Assembly: GCF_014637725.1 (NCBI RefSeq)
Contig: NZ_BMFC01000001.1
Location: forward strand, 374,632 to 438,631
Origin: Marivita lacus
GTDB taxonomy: Bacteria > Pseudomonadota > Alphaproteobacteria > Rhodobacterales > Rhodobacteraceae
Direction: 5' to 3'
Length of the DNA: 64,000 nt
Notes under the pieces: model-generated
The model's database searches: none
What the model was told of the DNA's origin: nothing
Seen by the model: only the letters and a program-made list of their open reading frames with translations
Part shown: in pieces, positions 44,673-53,253 of the stretch
Numbering within the stretch: position 1 is the first letter of the stretch
How the letters are laid out: each line of letters opens with the position of its first letter
Program-made: the position numbers and the translations under genes

Positions 44673-47021
44673 TCATGCGCCGTAAGGAACCCACACTGTC
44701 TTGGTTTCGGTCGCCGCATCAAGGAATGCGCGGCCCTCGCCTTCGGCCCCCAGCCAGTCGCGGCTGCGCCCGTTGTTGACCCATGTCCGCTTGAGATTGC
44801 CAGCCGCACCACGCTCGATCTCGGCCGAAAGGTCGGACGACGAGAACGACCAGACCGTCTCCACATCCATGTGGCCCGCCAGCGTCGGCGCAAGCTCTGC
44901 GTGTCGCCCGGTCAGGATATTGACCACCCCGCCCGGCACATCCGACGTGTCCAGCACCTGGTATAAATCCGTGGCCGCCAGCGGGAACGGTTCCGACGCG
45001 ACCAGCACAACCCGGTTGCCCATCGCGATCGCGGGCGCCATCACCGACACGAGACCCAGAAGCGGATGATCGTCCGGGCAAAACGCCCCGATCACGCCAC
45101 AGGGTTCGCGCATGGCCAGCGCCACACCGCGCAAGGGCACCTGCGCCACGCGCCCGTCGAACTTGTCGGCCCAGGCGGCATAGGTGAACAATCGGTCCAC
45201 CGCCACATCCACCTCTTTTGCACCCGTGCGCACGCCGGTCATCTGGTTGATCCGCGCCGTGAAATCGTCTTTCCGCGCCGCAAGGTTCTCGGCGATGTAG
45301 TAAAGGATCTGCGCGCGCAGATGCGCCGTCGTCCCGGCCCAGCCCGACGCCCCCCGCGCCGCCTCGACCGCGTTGCGTACATCCTTGCGGTTCGCAAGCG
45401 GCGCCTGCCCGATCAGCTTGCCCGCCTTGGTGTACACCTCGTAGGCATAGCCCCCATCGGGCCGCGCCTGCTTGCCCCCGACATAGAGCTTCGCGGTCCG
45501 GTCCACCGCCTGTGGTTCCGTATCCGGCCCGCTGCTGAAGCCTGCGACCTTGCCCAGCGCCTTGCCGGAGCCCGATGGCTTGGTGTAGGCCATCATCCCT
45601 TCCGGCCCACCCTCGCGCCCGAACCCGCTTTCGCGCACACCGCCAAAGGGCGCTGCGGCGTCGAACATGTTGGTTCCGTTGATCCAGACCACACCGGCAG
45701 CCAGCTTGGGCGCGATATCCAGAGCGACATTGATATTCTCGCTCCAGAGCGTCGCCGCCAGCCCGTAGCGCGTGTTGTTCGCCAGATCGACCGCCTCGGA
45801 CGGCGTGCGGAACGTGGTTCCCACCAGAACCGGGCCGAATATCTCTTCCTGCATCAGCGGATCAGCGCTGCTCAGCCCGGTGATCAGCGTCGGCGGATAG
45901 AAGCAGCCCGTTTCCGGCATGTCGCAGTTCGCCCGATAGGTTTCCCCCGCCGTGTTGCCGTCCACCAGTCGCGTGATGGTCTCCAACTGTTTCGGATCGA
46001 CAATCGCGCCCACGTCGATCGACTTGTCCAAGGGCGACCCGACCCGCAGCCTGTCCATCCGCGCACGCAGTTTGGCGTGGAACCGCTCCGCGACAGCTTC
46101 CTGAACCAAGAGCCGCGATCCCGCACAGCAGACCTGCCCCTGATTGAACCAGATCGCATCGACGAGACCCTCGACCGCGCTATCGAGATCGGCATCCTCG
46201 AACACGATGTAGGGCGACTTGCCGCCCAACTCGAGCGTCAGCGCCTTTCCGGAACCGGCGGTCGCCTCGCGAATACGCCGCCCCACGGCAGTCGATCCGG
46301 TAAAGGCAACCTTGTCCACGTCCGGGTGTGTGACGATCATCTCGCCCACGCTGCCATCACCGGTGACGATGTTCACCACACCTTTCGGCAGTCCGGCCTG
46401 ACGGCAGATATCCGCGAACAGAAGCGCCGTCAGCGAGGTGTACTCCGCAGGCTTCAACACTACCGTGTTGCCCGCCGCGAGCGCTGGTGCGACCTTCCAC
46501 GCCAGCATGAGCAGCGGAAAGTTCCACGGCACCACCTGACCGCAAACCCCATGCACGTCGCGCCCGACATATTCGCTGTCAAACAGCTGCGCCTGCCCTG
46601 CGTGATAGTAGAAATGCCGCTGCGCGAGGGGGATGTCAATATCCCGGCTCTCCCGGATCGGCTTGCCGTTGTCGAGGCTTTCCAGCACCGCGAAGAGCCG
46701 CGCGTGTTTCTGCAAAAGCCGCGCCAATGCATAGATGTACCGCGCGCGACCCGGCCCGCCGAGCTTGGCCCAGCCCTTCTGCGCCCTGCGCGCCGCCGCA
46801 ACGGCCGCATCTACATCGGCCTGTGTCGCCTGAGACACATGCGCCAGCACCTCACCGGTAGCCGGGTTTCGGCTCTCGAAGACATCACCCGGTTCGGTCA
46901 TGCGCCCGTCGATGAAATGTCCGAACCGGTCGCCCTGGTCGATCAGCCACGCCAGCGCATCCGCCGCCGATTCCGGCGCGGTCCCGTAATCCATACTCTC
47001 GAATTTCTCTCGCACGGTCAT
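44673..47021 (-). CDS. Tandem aldehyde dehydrogenase (active plus degenerate domain)
   Basis: The protein has 782 residues. The first ALDH domain (about 30-490) is complete: NAD region PWNFPLLMLAWKVAPALAAG, FTGSTAVGRRI, the general base in LELGGKSPYIV and nucleophile region NQGQVCCAGSRLLVQ. A second, truncated ALDH-like domain (about 505-782) keeps the N-terminal fold (KLYVGGKQARPDGG) but stops before any cysteine motif, so it looks non-catalytic. It lies directly downstream of deoC, which releases acetaldehyde; oxidation to acetate is the inferred role. Confidence 0.93.
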   Translation of the reverse strand: MTVREKFESMDYGTAPESAADALAWLIDQGDRFGHFIDGRMTEPGDVFESRNPATGEVLAHVSQATQADVDAAVAAARRAQKGWAKLGGPGRARYIYALARLLQKHARLFAVLESLDNGKPIRESRDIDIPLAQRHFYYHAGQAQLFDSEYVGRDVHGVCGQVVPWNFPLLMLAWKVAPALAAGNTVVLKPAEYTSLTALLFADICRQAGLPKGVVNIVTGDGSVGEMIVTHPDVDKVAFTGSTAVGRRIREATAGSGKALTLELGGKSPYIVFEDADLDSAVEGLVDAIWFNQGQVCCAGSRLLVQEAVAERFHAKLRARMDRLRVGSPLDKSIDVGAIVDPKQLETITRLVDGNTAGETYRANCDMPETGCFYPPTLITGLSSADPLMQEEIFGPVLVGTTFRTPSEAVDLANNTRYGLAATLWSENINVALDIAPKLAAGVVWINGTNMFDAAAPFGGVRESGFGREGGPEGMMAYTKPSGSGKALGKVAGFSSGPDTEPQAVDRTAKLYVGGKQARPDGGYAYEVYTKAGKLIGQAPLANRKDVRNAVEAARGASGWAGTTAHLRAQILYYIAENLAARKDDFTARINQMTGVRTGAKEVDVAVDRLFTYAAWADKFDGRVAQVPLRGVALAMREPCGVIGAFCPDDHPLLGLVSVMAPAIAMGNRVVLVASEPFPLAATDLYQVLDTSDVPGGVVNILTGRHAELAPTLAGHMDVETVWSFSSSDLSAEIERGAAGNLKRTWVNNGRSRDWLGAEGEGRAFLDAATETKTVWVPYGA

Positions 47022-47054
47022 GGCTTCTTCTTTTCAAAAATATGCAAACACGAC
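47022..47054 (+). repeat. Dispersed repeat, copy B
   Basis: This 33-nt copy is nearly identical to copy C at 53131. It occupies the whole gap between the deoC stop and the ALDH start. Read on the minus strand it ends AAAAGAAGAAGCC right before the ALDH ATG, so it supplies the ribosome-binding region of that gene. Confidence 0.85.
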
Positions 47055-47055
47055 A

Positions 47056-48042
47056 TCACCCGGAAGCGTGCCGCCACGAGGCCGAATAGGCCCCGGTCAC
47101 GTGATGTTCCAACTGCCGCTCGATATCGCCCAGCAGGGACGACGCGCCAAACCGGAACAGGTCGTTCTGCACCCAGCGGTCACCCAGCTCTTCCTTCATC
47201 AGCGCAAGATACACCAAGGCATCCTTGGCCTTGGAAATCCCGCCCGCAGGCTTGTAACCCACCCGGTAGCCGGTTTCCTCGAAATAATCGCGGATCGCCC
47301 GGATCATCACCAGAGACACCGGCAGCGTGGCGTTCACGCTTTCCTTCCCGGTCGAGGTCTTGATGAAATCGGCACCCGCCATCATGCAAACAAGCGACGC
47401 CCGTGCCACGTTCTGCAACGTCCCAAGCTCTCCGGTGGCCAGGATTGCCTTCACATGCGCCTCGCCACAGGCAGCGCGAAAGGCGCGCATCTCGTCATAC
47501 AGCGCCTGCCAGTTCCCGGTCAGCACATGCCTGCGCGAGATCACGATGTCGATCTCGGCAGCACCGGACTTCACGCTTTCCTCGATCTCGGCCACCCGCA
47601 GGTGGAACGGCGAGAGGCCCGCCGGGAACCCCGTGCTGACCGCCGCAACCGGAATGCCCGACCCGGCCAGAGCATCAACGGCAGGCGCGACCATGTCGTG
47701 GTAAACGCAGACCGCCCCGACTTTCAGCCCCTCCATGCCCAGCGCCTGCAACAGATCGGCCCGCACCGGCTGGCGCGCCTTGGAGCACAGCCGGTTCACC
47801 CGTCCCACCGTGTCGTCGCCGGCCAGCGTTGTCAGGTCGATACAGGTCACCGCCCGACACAGCCACGCCGCCTGATGATCCTTCTTCACCGACCGCCGCC
47901 CCGGCAACGTTGCCGCGCGCCGTTCGATCGCCGACCTGTTCGCGGTGGCGCGCATCACCCAATCCAGATCCAGCGCCATGCCGGGATTTCGCGGCTCCAG
48001 CGTCTGCGGCAAATGCACATTGTCTGTCTGCGTCGTCTTCAT
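47056..48042 (-). CDS. deoC: Deoxyribose-phosphate aldolase DeoC
   Basis: The protein has 328 residues and splits 2-deoxyribose-5-phosphate into glyceraldehyde-3-phosphate and acetaldehyde. The Schiff-base lysine is in GADFIKTSTGK, and the second lysine in YRVGYKPAGGIS. AAGGAG precedes ATG 48042. It is longer than E. coli DeoC (about 260), with an N-terminal extension typical of the eukaryotic-like type. It forms an operon with the tandem ALDH. Confidence 0.96.
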   Translation of the reverse strand: MKTTQTDNVHLPQTLEPRNPGMALDLDWVMRATANRSAIERRAATLPGRRSVKKDHQAAWLCRAVTCIDLTTLAGDDTVGRVNRLCSKARQPVRADLLQALGMEGLKVGAVCVYHDMVAPAVDALAGSGIPVAAVSTGFPAGLSPFHLRVAEIEESVKSGAAEIDIVISRRHVLTGNWQALYDEMRAFRAACGEAHVKAILATGELGTLQNVARASLVCMMAGADFIKTSTGKESVNATLPVSLVMIRAIRDYFEETGYRVGYKPAGGISKAKDALVYLALMKEELGDRWVQNDLFRFGASSLLGDIERQLEHHVTGAYSASWRHASG

Positions 48043-48118
48043 GGAACCCCACTCCTTGAACCGTGATGCTGACATGCCCACCGGGAGCACACAAGCCACG
48101 ACGCGGCGTCCGCAGCCC

Positions 48119-48802
48119 CTATCGGATCAGGTTCGAAAACCACCGCTTGAACGCGCTTTTCTGCGGCCGCAGGATCGGCAAATGCAGGATGCGTGGTTTC
48201 GGCTGGTCCGACCAGATCAGCTCCGACGCCTCGAAGATCCGCTTGTTGAACTGCGGCGGGAACACGTAGAACCGCAGATCGGAATGCCACAGCGTTTCCC
48301 GGAACGTCGGCTGGTCGATCTTCATCCCCGCCGCATCATAGGCCGCCTGCCAATCTTCAAAAAACCGGTCCGTAGCCGCGTTCTTGCGATACAACAACAC
48401 CCCGCAATTGATCTCGGGAAAGGTCTCGGGCACCTCGGTTTGCCACATCCGCCTGTGTCGCGGCCGATGCCACAGCATCACATGCGCGCCGCACAGGTCG
48501 AACTTCAGCAACAGGTCGAACAAGGACGACAGATCGGCCCGGATCATGGTGTCATTGTCCAGATACAGGGTTTCGTCGTAAGGGCTGAACTTCAGCGCCC
48601 CCACCTTGGGCCGGGTCATGTCGGCCGGAATGACCAGCTTCTGATCGAACCCCGTGGTGTCGTCATCCTCGGCACACCAGATCGCACAGGGCATCCCCGG
48701 GTTGCGCTTTTTCACCGACGCAGCCGACCGCCGCGCCACATCCACATGCGCCTTGCCCCAGGCCACATACATCACGCCTCGGCTGCGCCCCGGCTCCGAC
48801 AT
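48119..48802 (-). CDS. Putative glycosyltransferase (GT-A, GT8-like)
   Basis: The protein has 227 residues. The nucleotide-sugar region shows a DxD motif in ETLYLDNDTMIRADLSSLF, with the usual downstream INCGVLLYRKN and LHLPILRPQ stretches. No membrane helix or signal is present. The acceptor is unknown. It lies upstream of deoC with a 76-bp gap and may be a separate unit. Confidence 0.75.
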   Translation of the reverse strand: MSEPGRSRGVMYVAWGKAHVDVARRSAASVKKRNPGMPCAIWCAEDDDTTGFDQKLVIPADMTRPKVGALKFSPYDETLYLDNDTMIRADLSSLFDLLLKFDLCGAHVMLWHRPRHRRMWQTEVPETFPEINCGVLLYRKNAATDRFFEDWQAAYDAAGMKIDQPTFRETLWHSDLRFYVFPPQFNKRIFEASELIWSDQPKPRILHLPILRPQKSAFKRWFSNLIR

Positions 48803-48912
48803 GCCATCACTCCTTTTGTCGTCAAAGCCCTAGCGCCGCCCCCAGACCAAGTAAATCCGCCCCGGTGGATTTTGCTTGACCATTCTCGGGCTTGCAGGGA
48901 TTTCACACGTCC

Positions 48913-49644
48913 ATGACCCACCAGGCCCTCATCGACATGCACTCCCGGTCCAACGGCTTCCTCTCCGACATCGGAGCCAAGGACAGCCTGGTTCCGGGTG
49001 CTGTCCTCGTTGCCGCCAGCTATGAGACCGCCGCATTCTCGCAGAGCCTCTTCGACGCGCTGGACATCCTCTGCCCCGACACACTGGACCGCGCCGTGGA
49101 CAAACGCCGTGCCGATTACCTCGCGGGCCGTGCGATGGCATCTGCCGCAATGGCGCTGCTCGAGCATCCACCGGCATCCGTGACCACCACACCCGGCCGC
49201 GCGCCGCTCTGGCCCGAAGGTCTTGCCGGCTCGATCAGCCACGCAAGGGGCCGCTGCGCCTGCCTGCTGTCGCGCGACACCAGCCGCAGCTACGGCGTCG
49301 ATACGGAGGCCATCGCATCAGGCCGCAGCCTGACGGCGATCCTGACCGAAACTCTGAACCCCACCGAACGCGACAGGATCGCCAAAGGCCCGCTGCCCGC
49401 AGCCATCAACGCCACGCTGACCTTCTCGGCCAAGGAGTCGCTCTTCAAGGCGCTTTATCCGCAGGTCGGTCGCCATTTCGGCTTCGATGCCGCCGAACTG
49501 ATCGCGCCACCGACAAGCGACAGCCTGGCCCTGTCCCTGACCACCGATCTCACTGAAACCCTGCCAAAGGGCCGCCGCTTCGACATCCACCACCGCGTGA
49601 CCGACTCCCATGTGCTGACATGGCTGTCGGTGCCTGCCCCCTGA
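48913..49644 (+). CDS. 4'-phosphopantetheinyl transferase (EntD-like)
   Basis: The protein has 243 residues. Motifs of the Sfp/EntD superfamily: GSISHARGRC near residue 105, GVDTEAI near 128 (magnesium ligands) and FSAKESLFKALYP near 180. It transfers phosphopantetheine from CoA to carrier proteins of peptide synthases or other acyl carriers. ATG 48913 is chosen over a TTG at 48892. No carrier-protein gene is nearby, so the target is outside the window. Confidence 0.92.
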   Translation: MTHQALIDMHSRSNGFLSDIGAKDSLVPGAVLVAASYETAAFSQSLFDALDILCPDTLDRAVDKRRADYLAGRAMASAAMALLEHPPASVTTTPGRAPLWPEGLAGSISHARGRCACLLSRDTSRSYGVDTEAIASGRSLTAILTETLNPTERDRIAKGPLPAAINATLTFSAKESLFKALYPQVGRHFGFDAAELIAPPTSDSLALSLTTDLTETLPKGRRFDIHHRVTDSHVLTWLSVPAP

Positions 49645-49675
49645 TCTTCTTCTTGTTCCAAATACTCCTGCACGA
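49643..49675 (+). repeat. Dispersed repeat, copy E (diverged)
   Basis: The copy reads gatcttcttcttgttccaaa, then tactcctgcacgac. It starts inside the stop codon of the phosphopantetheinyl transferase gene. Confidence 0.65.
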
Positions 49676-49721
49676 CGCCTGCAAAGGTCCGCCCTTTGGA
49701 TGACTCGAATCATTTGAAAAA

Positions 49722-49736
49722 GAACAAAATAAGAAC
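49722..49736. promoter_or_regulatory. LexA (SOS) box of dnaE2
   Basis: GAAC at 49722-49725 and GAAC at 49733-49736 are separated by exactly seven bases. This is the alphaproteobacterial LexA direct repeat (GTTC-N7-GTTC on the other strand). It lies 13 bases before the dnaE2 start in an AT-rich promoter stretch, so LexA would block transcription until DNA damage. Confidence 0.88.
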
Positions 49737-49749
49737 ATAAAAGACAGAC

Positions 49750-52734
49750 ATGTTCGCAGAGCTGTCGATCACCTCCAATTTCACCTTCCTCACCGGGGCC
49801 TCCCACCCCGAGGAGTACATGGAGCGTGCCGCCACTTTGGGTCTGTCCACCATCGCCATCACCGACACCAATTCGGTGGCGGGCATCGTCCGGGCCTGGA
49901 CCGAAGGGAAGAACCTCCGGAGGCTGATCCGCGAACGCGCCGAGCTCGAGGCGCGCAATGGTCCCATCGGCCCGCCGGTACCGGATCACATCGACCACCA
50001 GCGCAGCTTTGTCCTCACCCATGTCCCCCGACTGATCCCCGGCGCGCGCATCGTCACAGACACCGGCTTCACCGCCACCGCGCTGGCGGCCACGCGACAA
50101 GGCTGGGCGCAGTTGTGTCGCCTCATCACCACCGGACGCCGCCGGGCGCCCAAGGGCGACTGCCACCTGACGCTGGACGATCTGCTCCAATGCACGGACG
50201 GCCTGCACTGGCTCCTGCACCCGCCGACACAAGCCCAGGCGACGAAGAGCGGCGCGGGTGAGTGGTCCTCACAGGCGGAACGGCTGGGGCGCCGCTTTGC
50301 CGGGCACACCCATGTCGTGCTCAGCCCGCGGTATGACGGGCGCGACAGGCAGCATTTCGACCGGATCGCAGATCTGGCCGACACTCTTGGCCTGCCCACC
50401 ATCGCCTCGGCCACACCGCTCATGCACCATGGCCGCCGCCGCAAGATGGCCGATGTGGTCACCGCCATCCGCCAGGGCTGCCGCGTCGACGAGCTGGGCA
50501 CCCGCGCGCTGGCCAATGGCGAACAGCGCCTGCGCTCGGACCCCGAGATGCGCCGCCTGCTTGGCCCCCATGCCGAGGCTGTCACACGCGCCGCACAACT
50601 GGCCGAGGCCTGCCAATTCGATCTGGGCCAGCTGCGCTACGAATATCCAAGCGAGATCACCGGGTCTGAGACCGCCCCCCAGCGCCTCTCGCGCCTCGCC
50701 CATGAGGGACTGAAATGGCGCTACCCGCATGGCGCACCAGACAAGGTGAAAAAACTGCTCGCCCATGAACTGACCCTGATCGGCAAGTTGCACTACGAGC
50801 CCTATTTCCTCACCGTGCGCGACATCGTGGCCTTCGCCCGCGACCGCGGCATCCTCTGTCAGGGGCGCGGGTCCGCCGCCAACTCGGTGGTCTGCTACTG
50901 CCTCGGCGTCACCTCGGTCAGCCCCGAAATCGGGACGATGGTGTTCGAACGGTTTGTCTCCGAGGCGCGAGACGAGCCGCCCGACATCGACGTCGATTTC
51001 GAACATGAACGCCGCGAAGAGGTGATCCAGCATATCTACGACCGCTACGGCCGGCACCGCGCGGGCCTCTGCGCCACCGTCATCCACTATCGCGGCAAAC
51101 GCGCCATCCGCGAGGTGGGCAGCGCGATGGGCCTGTCACAGGACACCATCGGCGCGCTGTCGTCGCAACTCTGGGGCTTCTTCTCGACCAATGGCCTCGA
51201 AGAGCACCGCATGCGCGAGATCGGTCTCGATCCCGACGACCACCGCCTCATGCTGACGATGGAGCTGATCTTCGAGATCATCGGCTTCCCCCGCCACCTG
51301 TCGCAGCATGTCGGCGGCTTCATCATCACCGAAGGCCGGCTGGATGAACTGGTCCCGATCGAAAACGCCACGATGGAGGACCGCACCGTCATCTGCTGGG
51401 ACAAGGACGATATCGACGCGCTCGGCATCCTCAAGGTCGATGTGCTGGCGCTTGGCATGCTGTCCTGCATTCGCAAGGCGTTCGACCTGATGACCCTGCA
51501 TCACGGCCAGAGCTACAACCTCGCCACCCTGCCGCCCGAAGACCCCAGCGTCTACGACATGCTCTGCAAAGCCGACAGCATCGGCGTCTTCCAGGTCGAA
51601 TCCCGTGCGCAGATGAACTTCCTGCCGCGCATGAAGCCCCGCACCTTCTACGATCTGGTGATCGAGGTCGCCATCATCCGCCCCGGCCCTATTCAGGGCG
51701 ACATGGTCCATCCGTATATTCGCCGCCGCAATAGCGAAGAGGCAGTCAGCTTTCCGTCGGACGAATTGGGCGCGGTGCTGGGCAAGACGTTGGGCGTGCC
51801 GCTCTTTCAGGAACAGGCGATGCAGATCGCCATTGTCGGCGCGGGCTTCACTCCCGAACAGGCCGACCGCCTGCGCCGGTCTCTGGCGACCTTCAAGAAA
51901 CACGGCAACGTGTCAGAGTTCCGCACGCTTTTCATGCGCGGCATGCGCAACAAGGGCTATGACGAGGATTTCGCCGAACGCTGTTTCTCGCAGATCGAAG
52001 GCTTCGGCTCTTACGGCTTTCCCGAAAGCCACGCCGCCAGCTTTGCCCTGCTGGTCTATGCAAGCGCATGGATCAAGCACCACCACCCCGGCATCTTCGC
52101 CTGCGCGCTGCTGAACTCCCAACCCATGGGCTTCTACGCGCCCGCCCAGATCGTGCGCGACGCGCGCGAACATGGCGTCACCGTTCTGCCCGTCTGCATC
52201 AATGCCAGCTTCTGGGACAACGTGATGGAGCCTGACGCCAAGGGCGGTCTTGCCCTGCGGCTGGGCTTCCGCCAGATCAAGGGCCTGAACGAAGAAGACG
52301 CCGCCTGGATCGCCGCCGGGCGCGGCAATGGCTACCAGAGCGTGCGTGACCTCTGGCGCCGCGCCGGGCTGGACCCCGCCACCATCGCGCGTCTGGCCGA
52401 GGCCGACACCTTCCGCGACCTGCGCCTCACCCGCCGTCAGGCCCTGTGGGAGGCCAAGGCGCTTACCACCCGCAAGACCCTGCCGCTTTTCGATGGCGAT
52501 ATCGACGGCGAAGCCATCCATGAACCCGCCGCATTGCTGCCGCAGATGACCGAAGGCGAACAGGTGGTCGAGGATTACGTGTCCATGCGCCTCACCCTGC
52601 GCCGCCACCCGCTGGCGCTCTTGCGGCACATCCTGACACCCGATCCGTCCCGTCGGATCGAACCGTATGTTTCAACGACCAAACCGTACAAACCGCCGAT
52701 GCCCCTGCCCTTCACCCGCGGAAACCCGGATTGA
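49750..52734 (+). CDS. dnaE2: Error-prone DNA polymerase DnaE2, shortened C-terminus
   Basis: The protein has 994 residues; DnaE2 is usually about 1050-1090. The PHP domain opens with LTGASHPEEYMERAATLGL, the palm has the catalytic aspartates in PDIDVDFEHERR (about residue 410) and LGILKVDVLALGM (about 560), and helix-hairpin-helix follows near 830-890. It stops soon after LRRHPLALLR, where other DnaE2 proteins continue into an OB-fold; the last 30 residues (from TPDPSRR) look unrelated. It acts in SOS mutagenesis, normally with ImuA and ImuB, which are not adjacent here. Confidence 0.93.
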   Translation: MFAELSITSNFTFLTGASHPEEYMERAATLGLSTIAITDTNSVAGIVRAWTEGKNLRRLIRERAELEARNGPIGPPVPDHIDHQRSFVLTHVPRLIPGARIVTDTGFTATALAATRQGWAQLCRLITTGRRRAPKGDCHLTLDDLLQCTDGLHWLLHPPTQAQATKSGAGEWSSQAERLGRRFAGHTHVVLSPRYDGRDRQHFDRIADLADTLGLPTIASATPLMHHGRRRKMADVVTAIRQGCRVDELGTRALANGEQRLRSDPEMRRLLGPHAEAVTRAAQLAEACQFDLGQLRYEYPSEITGSETAPQRLSRLAHEGLKWRYPHGAPDKVKKLLAHELTLIGKLHYEPYFLTVRDIVAFARDRGILCQGRGSAANSVVCYCLGVTSVSPEIGTMVFERFVSEARDEPPDIDVDFEHERREEVIQHIYDRYGRHRAGLCATVIHYRGKRAIREVGSAMGLSQDTIGALSSQLWGFFSTNGLEEHRMREIGLDPDDHRLMLTMELIFEIIGFPRHLSQHVGGFIITEGRLDELVPIENATMEDRTVICWDKDDIDALGILKVDVLALGMLSCIRKAFDLMTLHHGQSYNLATLPPEDPSVYDMLCKADSIGVFQVESRAQMNFLPRMKPRTFYDLVIEVAIIRPGPIQGDMVHPYIRRRNSEEAVSFPSDELGAVLGKTLGVPLFQEQAMQIAIVGAGFTPEQADRLRRSLATFKKHGNVSEFRTLFMRGMRNKGYDEDFAERCFSQIEGFGSYGFPESHAASFALLVYASAWIKHHHPGIFACALLNSQPMGFYAPAQIVRDAREHGVTVLPVCINASFWDNVMEPDAKGGLALRLGFRQIKGLNEEDAAWIAAGRGNGYQSVRDLWRRAGLDPATIARLAEADTFRDLRLTRRQALWEAKALTTRKTLPLFDGDIDGEAIHEPAALLPQMTEGEQVVEDYVSMRLTLRRHPLALLRHILTPDPSRRIEPYVSTTKPYKPPMPLPFTRGNPD

Positions 52735-52784
52735 CAGTGCCGGACGATGCAGGGATCAGTGTCCCGCAAAAAAGGGAACCCAAA

Positions 52785-53129
52785 ATGATCGCCATCATCT
52801 TCGAACTCACGCCCGCCGAGGGCCAGAAAGACGCCTATCTCGACATCGCCGCCACCATGCGCCCCATGGTGGAAGAGGTTGAAGGCTTCATCTCGGTCGA
52901 ACGGTTCCAAAGCCTCACCAACCCCGAAAAGCTCCTGTCGATCAGCTTTTTCGAAGACGAAGACGCCGTGCTGCGCTGGCGCAAGCTGGCCGCGCACCGC
53001 AACGCCCAATCCAAGGGCCGGAGCGGCATCTTCTCGGACTACCGCCTGCGCGTCTGCCACGTGTTGCGCAATTACGGCATGTTCGACCGCGATCAGGCGC
53101 CCGAGGACAGCGTCAAGGTGCACGGCTAG
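52785..53129 (+). CDS. Antibiotic-biosynthesis-monooxygenase (ABM) domain protein
   Basis: The protein has 114 residues. AAGGGAACCCAAA precedes ATG 52785. A dimeric ferredoxin-like ABM fold is suggested by MIAIIFELTPAEGQKDAYL, MRPMVEEVEGFISVERFQS and LLSISFFEDEDAVLRWR. Members oxidise small aromatics or act as heme or quinol-related enzymes, often with unknown substrate. It lies 50 bp after dnaE2 and may be cotranscribed from the SOS promoter. Confidence 0.82.
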   Translation: MIAIIFELTPAEGQKDAYLDIAATMRPMVEEVEGFISVERFQSLTNPEKLLSISFFEDEDAVLRWRKLAAHRNAQSKGRSGIFSDYRLRVCHVLRNYGMFDRDQAPEDSVKVHG

Positions 53130-53130
53130 C

Positions 53131-53163
53131 GGCTTCTTCTTTTTGCAAATATGCAAACACGAC
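53131..53163 (+). repeat. Dispersed repeat, copy C
   Basis: This 33-nt copy (ggcttcttctttttgcaaat then atgcaaacacgac) starts one base after the stop codon of the ABM gene. It differs from copy B at only a few positions in the middle. Confidence 0.85.
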
Positions 53164-53208
53164 TTTGCAAACTGCTCCCCGCTGGATGACGCGGCACCTG
53201 AAACCAAA

Positions 53209-53230
53209 ATGGGCGCCCGCAGGCGCCCAT
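53209..53230. terminator. Intrinsic terminator of the aminotransferase operon
   Basis: The stem atgggcgcc / ggcgcccat is 9 bp with a 4-nt loop, followed by TTTTGG on the minus strand. It lies 23 bases beyond the aminotransferase stop. Confidence 0.8.
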
Positions 53231-53253
53231 GGATTTCGGACTTTCAGACGGGA

